Source: Paulinella micropora (taxonomy: Eukaryota > Cercozoa > Imbricatea > Euglyphida > Paulinellidae). From it: a stretch of DNA of 44,021 nt. The DNA is taken from assembly GCA_019918135.1 (NCBI GenBank), contig WBZZ01003576.1, positions 152,501 to 196,521 on the forward strand. The letters run 5' to 3'. Shown one piece after another: positions 20,704 through 29,539 of this stretch. A program made the translations under genes and the position numbers. Each line of letters opens with the position of its first letter. The stretch's first letter is position 1. The notes beneath the pieces are model-generated. The model ran no database searches. It was given only the letters and a program-made list of their open reading frames with translations, and was not told the DNA's origin.

Positions 20704-21123
20704 CTAGGCCTCTCCTCCTCCGGGGCAGGCGCGGGAGGCGGGGGGCGCGGTCGGCAGCGGTAGCGGCGTCGTAGGCAGCGGCGGGTCGATCGTCAGGATG
20801 TCGACGTCCTCCTCCTCGTCCTCCTCGTCGCCCTCGCTGTCCTGTCCAGTGGGCGCTGGCGCGGGCCGTGGTAGAGCGCGAGCAGCGTCGCCGGGACGGT
20901 CGACTGGGCCCACGTGCATGCCTGCTGAGCAGGCTATACCCACGGACACAGCGTCCCCCTGACAAGCGAGCTCGTTCTCTGCCACCGGCGCTGGCCGTGG
21001 CCCGCTGTCGCCTAGGCTATCTTCCTTGCCGCTCGCTCGGTCGGCCACGCCATAGGCAACGCCGAGCACTGTCATGTACGCTATTGCACATACACACACA
21101 AGCTCGAACCCCCAACTTTGCAA
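20704..21123 (-). CDS. Pro/acidic-rich protein, possible N-terminal part of the peptidase-like gene
   Basis: 139 residues with an N-terminal hydrophobic stretch (FELVCVCAIAYMTVLGVAYG) that could be a signal or membrane anchor, then a Pro- and Glu/Asp-rich tail. It ends only 70 bp before the ATG of the 19959 gene, one frame off from that gene's upstream extension, so the two may be one gene with an indel or intron. Both contain ACSAG within a repeated palindrome. Confidence 0.35.
   Translation of the reverse strand: MQSWGFELVCVCAIAYMTVLGVAYGVADRASGKEDSLGDSGPRPAPVAENELACQGDAVSVGIACSAGMHVGPVDRPGDAARALPRPAPAPTGQDSEGDEEDEEEDVDILTIDPPLPTTPLPLPTAPPASRACPGGGEA
20920..20934. repeat. 15-bp palindrome repeated in the peptidase-like locus
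   Basis: GCCTGCTGAGCAGGC occurs at 20376-20390 and 20920-20934, each a 7+1+7 palindrome encoding ACSAG on the minus strand. Confidence 0.7.
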
Positions 21124-21890
21124 GGGTCTATCTCAGCCAATCTTGATTATTTCTCTGTAATTTTTGCTGCACTAGCTTCCTCGTGATGCGGGCTATCTAA
21201 ATCCATGCTCAAACCTTATGGGAACCCTCTGTGCGCCGTCAAACCACTTGGTCAAAAACTCGGAAAAATGGGGCCGACCCCATTTTTCCAAGTGACAGTT
21301 TGCAACCAATACTCGAGATTTTTGCGAGCTGTTTGTGCAAGTAGATTCCTCGCGATGTGGGCTATCTAATTCTATATTCAAACCTTATGGGAACCCTCTG
21401 GGCGCCGTCAAACCACTTGGTCAAAAACTCGGAAAAATGGGGCCACCCCCATTTTTCCAAGTGACCTTTTGCAGCCAAGCTAAACGCAATTTGTGTGTAT
21501 ATAAGCAATTCGTGTCTATCTCGCTGCGAGCTATCTGAATATATATACATACAGCACCACAAACCTGCAAACATGTCCAAAAACATCAAGGGTTTCATTC
21601 CTATCAGCTACCCACTTCCCAAGTTCAGCAGAACTCGGGTTCTGACGCCAAAAATCGTCTGGGCTCACGCCACGTCACAGTTACCCGGCGGGTCCAAAAA
21701 TCCCACACACGATTTTTGGCTATTTCCTTTTTGCCACCCATCCCCGCCACCGCCCACCGCCCACCGAAAAAATCAGGGCTTTTTCCGCCCAAAACTTTGC
21801 AGTGGTCTATCTCGGCTAATCCCGAAGCTTTTTGCGTAATTTTTTGCTGTATTCGCTTCCCCTTGACACGGGCTATTCGAATATATATAC
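21113..21890. repeat. dispersed repeat family with foldback units
   Basis: Two tandem units (spacing 169 bp, about 21176 and 21345) each carry an inverted repeat (CACTTGG, GGAAAAATGGGG / CCCCATTTTTCC, AAGTG). The block before the first unit (AACTTTGCAAGGGTCTATCTC, from 21113) recurs at 21791, also leading into a GGGCTAT...AATATATATA end. A further foldback (CCAAAAATCG / CGATTTTTGG) sits near 21650-21720. A short frame at 21573-21839 is not convincing. Confidence 0.7.
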
Positions 21891-22087
21891 TAGAAAAAGG
21901 AGACTATCGGGAAGCCGGCCAACCACCCTTGTCAGAACCGCCACCTCCCGCCAGGTTGGCCATCCACTACCCCACCCCCCACCGCCACCACGGTTCTGGC
22001 AGGTGCCACCGCTCACCCCTTGTCGGTACCCCGGTAGCGGCACCCCCCCCACCCCTCCACCTGAAAAATCCGGTGGCCGGTGCCACC

Positions 22088-22254
22088 CTCCTCTAGGGGG
22101 TCTATCTTGAGAACTTTAGCAGCTACTCTTTTTCCCATGCGATTCACATCGAAACGAACATCTCTCAGATCTCCGTAGATACGTTTGCCTATAGGATCAT
22201 ACACTCTGTAGTATCCTGTGGTTGGTTCGTACCATGGAAATATGACAGCTGCCA
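22088..22254 (-). pseudogene. copia integrase-RT linker fragment
   Basis: Minus strand reads GYYRVYDPIGKRIYGDLRDV then RFD. This is the copia motif after the integrase core (aromatic-Tyr-Asp-Pro ... Arg-Asp-Val-x-Phe). Only about 55 residues remain, flanked by C-rich satellite-like sequence. It comes from a different copia copy than the one at 23405-27883. Confidence 0.65.
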
Positions 22255-22305
22255 GAACCCAGACATATCGAGGTGCTATTTACCATATAAATATAATTAT
22301 CTGTC

Positions 22306-22850
22306 GGGGTACCGACAAGAGGGGCCACCGGTGCCACCCTGTCAGAACCCCACACTTTGGCCGTTACGCTCTGCTATACACATCACTTGTAGCGGTTCTG
22401 GCAAGTGGTCACCGGTGCCACCCTGTCAGAACCCCACACTTTGGCCGTTACGCTCTGCTATACCTATCACTTGTAGCGGTTCTGGCAGGTGCCACCCACA
22501 CGAGAAAGAGAGGGGGGGAGGCAGCCATTGCATGTAGACTAGATGCCAATGCGCAGTGGCGGCCCCCCCCCCCCCTCCCTCCCTCCTCCCTCCCCTTTTT
22601 TTCCCTGGGGTGGTGCCACCCTGCCAGAACCCCAAACCTTGTCTGTTACGCTGTGCTATACTCATCACCTGTAGGGGTTCTGACAGGTGACACCGGAGCC
22701 GGTTTGGCAGAACCCCACACTTTTGCTGTTACGCTGTGCTATACCCATCACCTGTGGGGGTTCTGGCAGGTGGCACCTGTCAGAACAGTGACATGTCTGC
22801 CGTTACGCTGCACTATACTCACCTGTCACGGTAATGACAGGTGCCACCGG
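22306..22850. repeat. tandem satellite of hairpin-forming units
   Basis: About five units of 80-100 bp. Each opens with GGTGCCACCCTGTCAGAACC or a variant, contains TTACGCT.TGCTATA, and closes with GGTTCTGGCAGGTGCCACC, the reverse complement of its opening. Each unit is thus one stem-loop. Units have diverged, and a poly-C/CCCT tract interrupts the array at 22560-22610. Confidence 0.85.
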
Positions 22851-23110
22851 TCAGACACACCAAGCCGATATGGCTGAAACATGCAGTGATACGCGAATGC
22901 CGAAATTCCCCGAGGAAATGCCACTTTTCTCGCTTCGGGCCGGCCATGTAACAATTGTCGATTTCGCGCGGAAATGCAATTTTGCGTAGTCCGGGCCGGC
23001 CGTGCAACCAATGCCATTTTGCGGGTAGAAAATGGCAATGGTTATCCGGCCGGTCCGCAGGGTACAAAACTGCAATTCTTACCTGGTCGGGCCGCCAGGG
23101 ACAAAAAGGC
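22851..23110. repeat. degenerate GGCCGGCC-containing repeats
   Basis: Three or four loosely similar units with a GGGCCGGCC core followed by AATGCCATTTT or GAAATGCAATTTT. ATGCCATTTTGCGGGTAGAAAATGGCAAT is partly self-complementary. No gene. Confidence 0.55.
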
Positions 23111-23404
23111 AATGGGCCGTATCGTAGATTTTTAACATTAATATCAATATGTCTATATATATATATATGATCTAGATAATTATATATAATTACTATAGAA
23201 TCACTAGAATTGGTGTCATAATTATAATTAATATAATATATAATTACAATACAGAGCTCGAGTTTTATAATTAATCTAGTAAATATTAATATTAATATTA
23301 TATATATTAATATTAATAACATTAACAACTGAATTACGTATACGTATACGTATATATATATGTCTAGCTATAGTACTAGTACGTAAGCACTTTTTTAATT
23401 TAAT
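23111..23404. other. AT-rich gene-free stretch
   Basis: TATA and ATTAATATT runs with short palindromes. No coding signal. It separates the satellites from the broken end of the copia element. Confidence 0.7.
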
Positions 23405-23479
23405 GTTACAGACCTTATGCGCAGCATCTGGCCACAAAGTAATATTGGGGTACGTCCTTCCTTCTTGCGACGATTTAGG

Positions 23480-24403
23480 TCAGTGAAATGCAATACCGCG
23501 ATACGAACTTTTCAGATATCTGAAGATCCTACCTAGTAAAGCATAGGCAAGTCCTGGATTTACTGTTTGCATCACGCTAGCTGCATTCAGTGCTTGATCT
23601 GCATCTGGACGTGTCATCTTAGTTAGAAACAAAAGTTCAACTACCAGACTAGGAATTGAATGCTTTCTAAGTGCGCTTGTCTCTGCCATAGGTTCGGGCT
23701 CATGTTCTGCACTAGGAGTACTAACTGGTCTGACATCGGCATATCCTACATCCTTTAAAATCTGTTTCTGATACTTATTCTGATGTAATAAAATGCGTCC
23801 TCCTTCCTGAACTATCTCTATCACTTGAAAATCCTTAGCCACTCCCAAACGCTTAAGAGAATAAAACTTTTCTAGTTTACTAGCGAAACTGTCATACGCT
23901 TGTTCGTTAGGAGCTGAGAAAATAAGATCATCTACATAGAAAATACCAATGATAGCATCTCTTATCCACTTATCTTTTTCTACGAACATGCATAAATCTG
24001 AGTCTAGTAACCTGAATCCTAATTCCTCTAACTTCGGGGCTAAAATCTCATACCATCTCCTACCAGCTTGCGGCGCGCCATACAGAGCTCCATCTACTCT
24101 CCATATCATGCATTCATGCTCTTCACTGTCTATCCCATCGGGCGCATAAGCGTAAACAGGATCATGCATTCGTGCATTTAGATAAGCATTTTTGAAGTCT
24201 ATGCCGTATAGCTTATGTCCATGCCATGCTGCAAGCTTAGACAAAAAGAGTAATGAGCGATGCGCGGCGCAGGGTACGAACAATTGATCTGGGTTATAGC
24301 TAACTCCTGGCTCCAGCATATCTCCCCGTAAAGCTAACCTTGACTTAATGAACTTACGTCCCTTTTCGTCTAGTTTGACTTTATGTACCCACGTTAGTCT
24401 CAC
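23480..24403 (-). pseudogene. copia reverse transcriptase
   Basis: Copia RT: LTWVHKVKLDEKGRKFIKSR, KLYGIDFKNAYLNA, ALYGAPQAGRRWYE, the catalytic FYVDDLIF box, and the tail RPDADQALNAASVMQ then FRYLKSSYRGIAF. The frame ends at 23480 exactly where RNase H should start. The next residues are readable in a shifted frame. Just upstream, a TGA interrupts the N-terminal part (near 24441). Confidence 0.92.
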
Positions 24404-24563
24404 TAATTTTACTCCTTTTTCTTTCGCTTCCTTACGGCTTACTCACGTGTAAGTGTTAAAAGACTTCAGAGCTTCAATCTCTTTAATACTTTGCGGTTGG
24501 ACAAGTCGTGAATACATAAATGATCATACATATATATATATATATATATATGTATATTATATA

Positions 24564-24612
<49 letters not shown>

Positions 24613-25300
24613 CTGTGTGTGTATGCAGGCAAGGGTTGTAATGCGTGTAGGTAGGTTTGAGGTTACTCACCCCTCTTTTGTAGGGGAAGCTCACGCCTTG
24701 CGAAACACCTGCCAGTTGTTATCCATTCCTGCTTTCAACTCTTTCGCAGTTAAATCCTCATTAACGTTTGCCTTTGGTACCTTCAATGTCAGGTACAGTA
24801 ACGCAGTGGTTTGATCCCCCACGATACTTTCTGCGGACATCTCGGGATGCTCTAGTTCTCCGACGGGTCTTATCCTATCTATCCGATACTTTCTAATCTC
24901 GCTGTCTAACATCTTTCTACTTAACCGTCGTCAAAGACTACGAATTGACTGGGCTTAGGCATCTTACTGACTTTAAGTCTCTCCCTTCTCGCATGGTTCT
25001 AAGACTTTCCCTTCTCTCTTGACTGATTTCCAGTTGTCTCCATATTCTTCCTTTGCCCATTCTTCTCCGAAAGCTACTTCCTGCACACTAACTCTCTCTC
25101 CTGTCAATGTAGCTGCTTTTACTGCTGCCTTCTTTTCTGGAGGTGGTTGTGTAACTGGTGTCCTAACCTTTGCTTCTCGTTTCCCTCTCACTATGTTAGC
25201 TGATGTGAATTTGTCACTTTGCTCCCAAGTGAGGCCCTTAGTGGGCGCGTCTCCCTCTACGTACCTCCTACTAGGGTGGTCTGCTTCGGGGATTTGCGCC
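24404..25300 (-). pseudogene. copia segment between integrase and RT, with AT microsatellite
   Basis: 24912-24691 reads LTAKELKAGMDNNWQVF, the copia motif just before RT. 24973-25191 is a basic/acidic linker. An (AT)n tract at 24530-24610 plus about 150 bp separates this from RT in new frames, so an insertion or decay has broken the polyprotein here. Confidence 0.7.
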
Positions 25301-26187
25301 TCTAACGATGTGACGCCGGTGTTGCCACATCATCCTTGTCGTCAGCTAGTTCTACCTTCGACTCTAATGGGAGACCGGAATCTGGACGGTGAATGTCTTT
25401 TTCTTCCTGTAACTCCTCATGTTTGTCAAACTCCCCCTCATCTTTAAGTTCGGGTTCGTCTAACGGCTGTTCTAGCTGTACGGTGTCATTACTCTCCCTC
25501 TCAGATTCCTCGTCGTCCCATCTAACTTCTCTGGGTGGGTGAGCATCCTTGCCAACTACATTGGGGTTAAAGCGTACATTACGCACATTTGTGATGACCT
25601 TACGACCATCCCAAACTCGGTATAGTTCCTTAAATACATCGTATCCAACACGCGTTTTCCCCTATAGTTTCCTTTGCCTACCTGCTTTCCTATATACATT
25701 ATACCTAAACATCCTATAGGCTTAAGTTGTCTGATAGCTGGCCTGTAGCCCAGACATTGCTCAAAAGGTGAGGTTCCTTTCCTAGGTCCTGTCGTGGCTG
25801 GTAGAATATTGTGCAAGGTTGTGGCTGTGTGTTCCATTTCCGCCCAAAACTGAGGTGGTAAGTTAGCCTCATATCGCCTGGCCCGGGCTGGTCCAGCTGT
25901 GATGTCGTTGACCTTCTCAGCTATGGGGTTGCCATCTTTATCACCTGGAGCACTAGTCTTCCAATAAATTGTAGGGGTTTCCACCACTCTATAATTTCAG
26001 TTGGGACATCGAACTCATTGTCGCAAGTGATCTGTCTGACTTTCTTCCCTATCTGCCTCTCAAACCACGCTACCGCTTGCTTCAAACAGTCTTTAAATTC
26101 GTTCTTGTAACGTAAATAATAATCTTTGATGTACCCCGAGTAATCATCTGTAACGCAAAATTTATAGTACTTACCGTGAATTGACAT
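25301..26187 (-). pseudogene. copia integrase core and C-terminal region
   Basis: Pieces in successive frames: CVTDDYSGYI (first catalytic Asp) and ITCDNEFD (second Asp) at 26187-25921. Then NLPPQFWAEMEHTATTLHN and SPFEQCLGYRP at 25987-25556, the copia pattern after the core. Then a YRVWDG...RNVRF motif and an acidic tail ending near 25302. The integrase Glu is not clearly readable because the frame changes near 25960. Confidence 0.85.
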
Positions 26188-26210
26188 GACCGCCCAAGGT
26201 CCGGAAGTAT

Positions 26211-26453
26211 CTACATGTAAAATCTCACAAGGGTAACTCGCTCTCCTAATTCTATTACCTTAAATCGGGGTAACACTTTAGCTTTCCCCATCATACAAGC
26301 TTCGCAAAATCTAACTCTATCCTCGCTTTCTGTCACTTTTCTACCGATTGCTTTGCCTAATGCATAAGTCTTGGGTAATGCTTTATGACCACTACACTGA
26401 TGTATGACGTAAATGTCAATCGGTTTACCCTTCTTACCTTTCTCAGAATACAT
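26211..26453 (-). pseudogene. copia pre-integrase zinc finger
   Basis: HQCSGHKALPKT followed by FCEACMMGKAK gives the H-H-C-C zinc-binding set of the copia gag-pre-integrase domain. Confidence 0.85.
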
Positions 26454-26586
26454 AGCATATAAAACGCTGCCTCTGGTTTCCTCGTTCTCACTTACTCTCG
26501 CTTGCTTGTTCTCACTCTCTCTCTCTTTTTGGGGATTCCCGCCCCGTCTACCCCGTCTTCTTCTTCCTCTCTTTCACTTTGGGGTT

Positions 26587-27033
26587 CTAACGTTCGTTTA
26601 TTTTTAGGGGTTTGTCCTTTTCATTGTCCCAGCGATAGAGCATGCCAGGCGTAAGTCTCCCCCTCACTATCACGTCACTCTCTTTAATCCTTATGGGGTG
26701 TTTTAGGATTAGTAGTTGCCCATTCTGGTAAATGATAGATCTGTGGTGATTGTGGTCCATGTTTCCAGTAGACATAATGTTGACTGGCATCCTGTTGTCT
26801 AACAACATATCTTTCTTTACCAAAACTGGCTTTCCCGATCCATCTATTCTTGTAAACCGCGCTTCCCCCATGTTTCGCACTACACTCTCTCCGTTTCCGG
26901 TGACTAAGCTAACGGGTTCTATCTCTCGAACGTTGTGTAAGATGTGCGGTGTACATGCTATATCCCTTGACGATCCGCTGTCTTGAACTATCATCTTTTT
27001 CTTGCGTCCTACCGTCTCGCTATCGTCTACCAT
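26587..27033 (-). pseudogene. copia aspartic protease region
   Basis: VQDSGSSRDIACT gives the catalytic DSG. Most copia proteases have DSGAS here, so the Ser is a mild change. The rest (NIMSTGNMDHNHHRSIIY, LTPGMLYRWD) follows the copia protease-to-integrase linker, which should cleave the polyprotein. Confidence 0.8.
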
Positions 27034-27883
27034 GAGATTGTGATCTTGCTCCTCTTCCTCCTCAATTTCTCTTTCTTTTGGACTCTGTCTTTCCTTTCTC
27101 TCTCGAATCTCTCCTCATACATCCAATCAAGCTCTTCTCGCGCTTCGCAATATGATTTGAAGCTTATGGGAATTCCTGACCTCATCTCCTCAGAGGTTCT
27201 AGAGTGTTTTAGGTTTTCCGGATCAAACTCTTCATCCTCCTCTATGTCTGAGTGTCCGTCTATCTCCCGTCTCTTTCTGTCAAACTCCTTCTTCCTCAAT
27301 GCTGCCTGTTCTGGGCTGAAGAACTTGTGTGCATCTCCTGAGTGTAACTTGCGCAAATATGCGTTCAGTGTAACCCCTCTCGCTTCTACCTCATGCCATA
27401 TCTTCATAAGGTGGGGCATCGATCGCACGATAAAAAGAGCAAATTGATTGTCGTGGTTCTTAGCTAAGTCGAGTATCCCATAGTCTATTATTCCTAACAG
27501 TTCTGAGTAAAACTCGTTCTCTTTGCCGTTCGGGTCGTAACACAAACCCTCTTTCACTACTATCGGTTCTGCTCCCTTTGTCAGTGCATATAGCAACCTA
27601 GCTATTTCAGTCTTCTCAGGTCTTGGATGTCCTTCGCTATGTCTATACTCACATTCCCGCTTAGCTCTGTCCTTAGCTTTCGCACTTTGAGTATTCTTAG
27701 CTGCTCGCTTCTCTATGTCACTGTCTCTCTTGTGATTCTGCTGCATGCTTTAGAAATACCTCGTTTACAGCCCAAAACACATCTGTCAACAGTCCATCTG
27801 CCTCGGCTACTCTCGGATGAAGCAGTTTGTGTGGCCCCGGAGGTAGACCACCGTGCGTGCCAGTTCGCCCGGGCAGAGCCATG
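27027..27883 (-). pseudogene. copia gag-like region
   Basis: An ATG at 27883 opens a frame (ADGLLTDVFWAVNEVFLKH) that passes into the 27746-27027 frame (239 residues, Lys/Glu-rich, helical). No CCHC knuckle is visible. Its first 60 bp overlap, in another frame, the end of the virus-side F-box reading frame, so the exact boundary of the two elements is uncertain. Confidence 0.55.
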
Positions 27884-27926
27884 ACAGGACTTCCGTTAGC
27901 AAGTCGCTGGGCAGACGTGCTAGCAT
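27807..27926 (-). CDS. truncated F-box protein at the edge of the virus-like block
   Basis: 39 residues from ATG to TAG. LPSDLLTEVLSWLCPGELAR fits the F-box consensus (LP.ell..IL.wL....L). F-box proteins recruit Skp1 and the SCF ubiquitin ligase and are known in several large DNA viruses. Only the N-terminal box remains because the retroelement starts here. It is 53 bp downstream of the ATPase stop on the same strand, and that gap carries the block's promoter-like motif. Confidence 0.55.
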   Translation of the reverse strand: MLARLPSDLLTEVLSWLCPGELARTVVYLRGHTNCFIRE

Positions 27927-27941
27927 TTTTTATTGGCTAGC

Positions 27942-27966
27942 TTATAACTATACCAGGCAACAAGAA
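27942..27966 (-). promoter_or_regulatory. promoter-like motif upstream of the F-box gene
   Basis: Minus strand TTCTTGTTGCCTGGTATAG then TTATAA, 16 bp before the ATG. It resembles the element before the capsid gene (TTCTGGTTGCCTTACATATA). Confidence 0.45.
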
Positions 27967-27979
27967 TAAAAAAAGGGTG

Positions 27980-29462
27980 CTACATCCGGGCTAACAGCCT
28001 CTGGCCCCCCGGCCCGCCCGGGCGCAGGCCCAGGAGCCGCGGAGGAGGAGGAGGAGGCGGCGGCATGCCCAGCGCCGGCCGCTGGTCGACGCGCCTCACC
28101 ATGCTGGGCGTGCGGTACGGGTGCATGCGGTGGTTCGGGTCGTTGGCGTAGACGTAGCCGTACACCGGCGGCCGCGGCGGCGGCGCCTGTTGCTCGCGCC
28201 AGCGCGCCTCGGCGGCGGCCTCGGCGTCCCGGCCAAAAGCCACCATCTCCCGCAGCTTTTGCTTGTCCTTCTGGGCCAGGCTCTTGCCCTTGCGCAGGCG
28301 GCTCTTGGCCGCGTCGGCGTAGTGCATCATTTTCTGCAGGGCCGCGTGGTCTCCGCGCGACAGGTTCAGGTTCTTAGGCACCCAGCTCGGCGCGCGCCAC
28401 GCGAGCTGGGCCAAGCGCAGTCCCTTGGTGAGCTCGTCCTTGCTCGGTTCCTTGGGCTTGTCGGGGCCCTTGAGCATGACCTCCCCGTCCGGGAGAGTGG
28501 CAGGGGCCAGCCACGACATGTAGTTGTGTTCGAGCTTGTCTACTCGTTCGCTGTAGACCACGCACGCGTGCTTGGTGCCTGTCACTTCGGGGTCCGTGGC
28601 CTGGGCCAAGTGCCGGAAAAACGACTTCTTGTCCCTCATCTGTCCGTAGTTCTCCCATAACGAATTCAGCGTCTTGTGGTTCTTGCTCAGGAACATGATC
28701 GTGTAGGACGTCTGTTCGCGCATGATCGGAGAAACGCTCTGACGCCCCGTCAGGTACTGGACGGCCACAAAGATGCTGATGTTGTAGTGCCTGCACAGAA
28801 ATCACTGAAAGAGTTAATACTGCACTATGTCTTGCAGTAAAATCACCTGTAAGTCCCAATGAAGTTGCTCATCCAGCCGTCTACCAAACAAAGCAGAAAA
28901 GAAATGACACTGCGTCACGCCCTATCTGTGTACCTTGAGTATTAAGTATACCGACGAGGTCATCGAACACCAAAAAGCTCGGTTCGAGGTAGCCTTGCTG
29001 TTGGTAGCGCCGTTTCAAGTTGTCCACGTACTGCACCAGCACGTCCTTGTTGAAGCCTTCGTACACCCGCACGTGCTGCTCCGAAGCCCAGTGGAAGCGA
29101 TAGGAGTGTTTAAACTTGGTGCGAACCATGACGAGCCCGAACTGGAACGCCCCCTTTTTGCGGAGGCACATCGAGTACAGTAACCAGCGCAGAAAGTGGG
29201 TCTTACCTCGTTCGCTCTTACCAACCAGCACAAACAGCTGGCCGGCCGTCGGGTCCTTGGGATAGAAGTACTCCACGTTGCGCGAGAGCTGTTCTGGGTC
29301 CTCCGGCAGTTCTTCTTCCTTCTCCTCCTCCTTCTTCTTCTTCTTCTTAGACTTCTCCTTTTGTTTCTGGATGTACTCGTCTATCTTTTCCTCGATCGGT
29401 TCTTCTTCCTCCGCGTCGTTTGGCGCTGGCAGGGCGCCCACCGGGCCGGCATTGTCGTCCAT
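27980..29462 (-). CDS. A32-type genome packaging ATPase with two spliceosomal-type introns
   Basis: FtsK/HerA-superfamily ATPase that would drive DNA into preformed capsids. Three exons (29462-28934, 28880-28847, 28790-27980) give 457 residues in one frame. The introns are 28933-28881 (53 bp) and 28846-28791 (56 bp), both GT..AG. Residues 20-50 are a Glu/Lys-rich tail. Walker A is GKSERGKT (81-88), Walker B FLVFDD (163-168). After the second intron comes RHYNISIFVAVQ (188-199), the conserved Gln-containing motif of A32 proteins. Without splicing the frame stops 27 codons after Walker B. The C-terminal 200 residues are an unusual basic, Pro-rich extension. It is divergent to the coiled-coil gene, 77 bp away. 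Confidence 0.85.
28791..28846 (-). other. intron 2 of the packaging ATPase
   Basis: GTGATTTTACTG ... TGTGCAG. It interrupts the codon for Arg188 and, with intron 1, restores the A32 motif when removed. Confidence 0.8.
28881..28933 (-). other. intron 1 of the packaging ATPase
   Basis: GTACACAG ... TTTGGTAG, T-rich before the acceptor. It splits the codon for Asp177. The exon between the two introns is only 34 bp. Confidence 0.8.
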
Positions 29463-29510
29463 GACCCTTTTTTAGATGTCGTTGAGCGGCAATTAAATTT
29501 TTTTTAATTG

Positions 29511-29529
29511 TCTGGTGCTAGTTTTGTAA
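29511..29529 (+). promoter_or_regulatory. TCTGGTG promoter-like motif, coiled-coil gene
   Basis: TCTGGTGCTAGTTTTGTAA ends 10 bp before the ATG at 29540. It is one instance of the motif shared by the plus-strand genes. Confidence 0.5.
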
Positions 29530-29539
29530 ACAAAGGGGG

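Larger units (their letters stand above)
23405..27883 (-). mobile_element. decayed copia retrotransposon, 5' LTR and 3' end missing
   Basis: The minus-strand order gag, protease, H2C2 finger, integrase, RT is the copia order (integrase before RT). At the right it stops near 27.8 kb against the virus-like block, with no 5' LTR visible. At the left it stops just after the start of RNase H (LWPDAAHKV). The coding sequence is split over about ten frames. Its RNase H end may be the fragment at 16697-18293, displaced by the 5-kb stretch between. Confidence 0.88.

Noticed and set aside
21573..21839. 88-codon frame after a TATA-like run
   Set aside because: Composition follows local repeats and C-rich DNA, and no protein features are visible.
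22306..22850. Possible CRISPR array
   Set aside because: Repeats and spacers are not distinct: the whole unit is repeated and self-complementary, and there are no cas-like genes.
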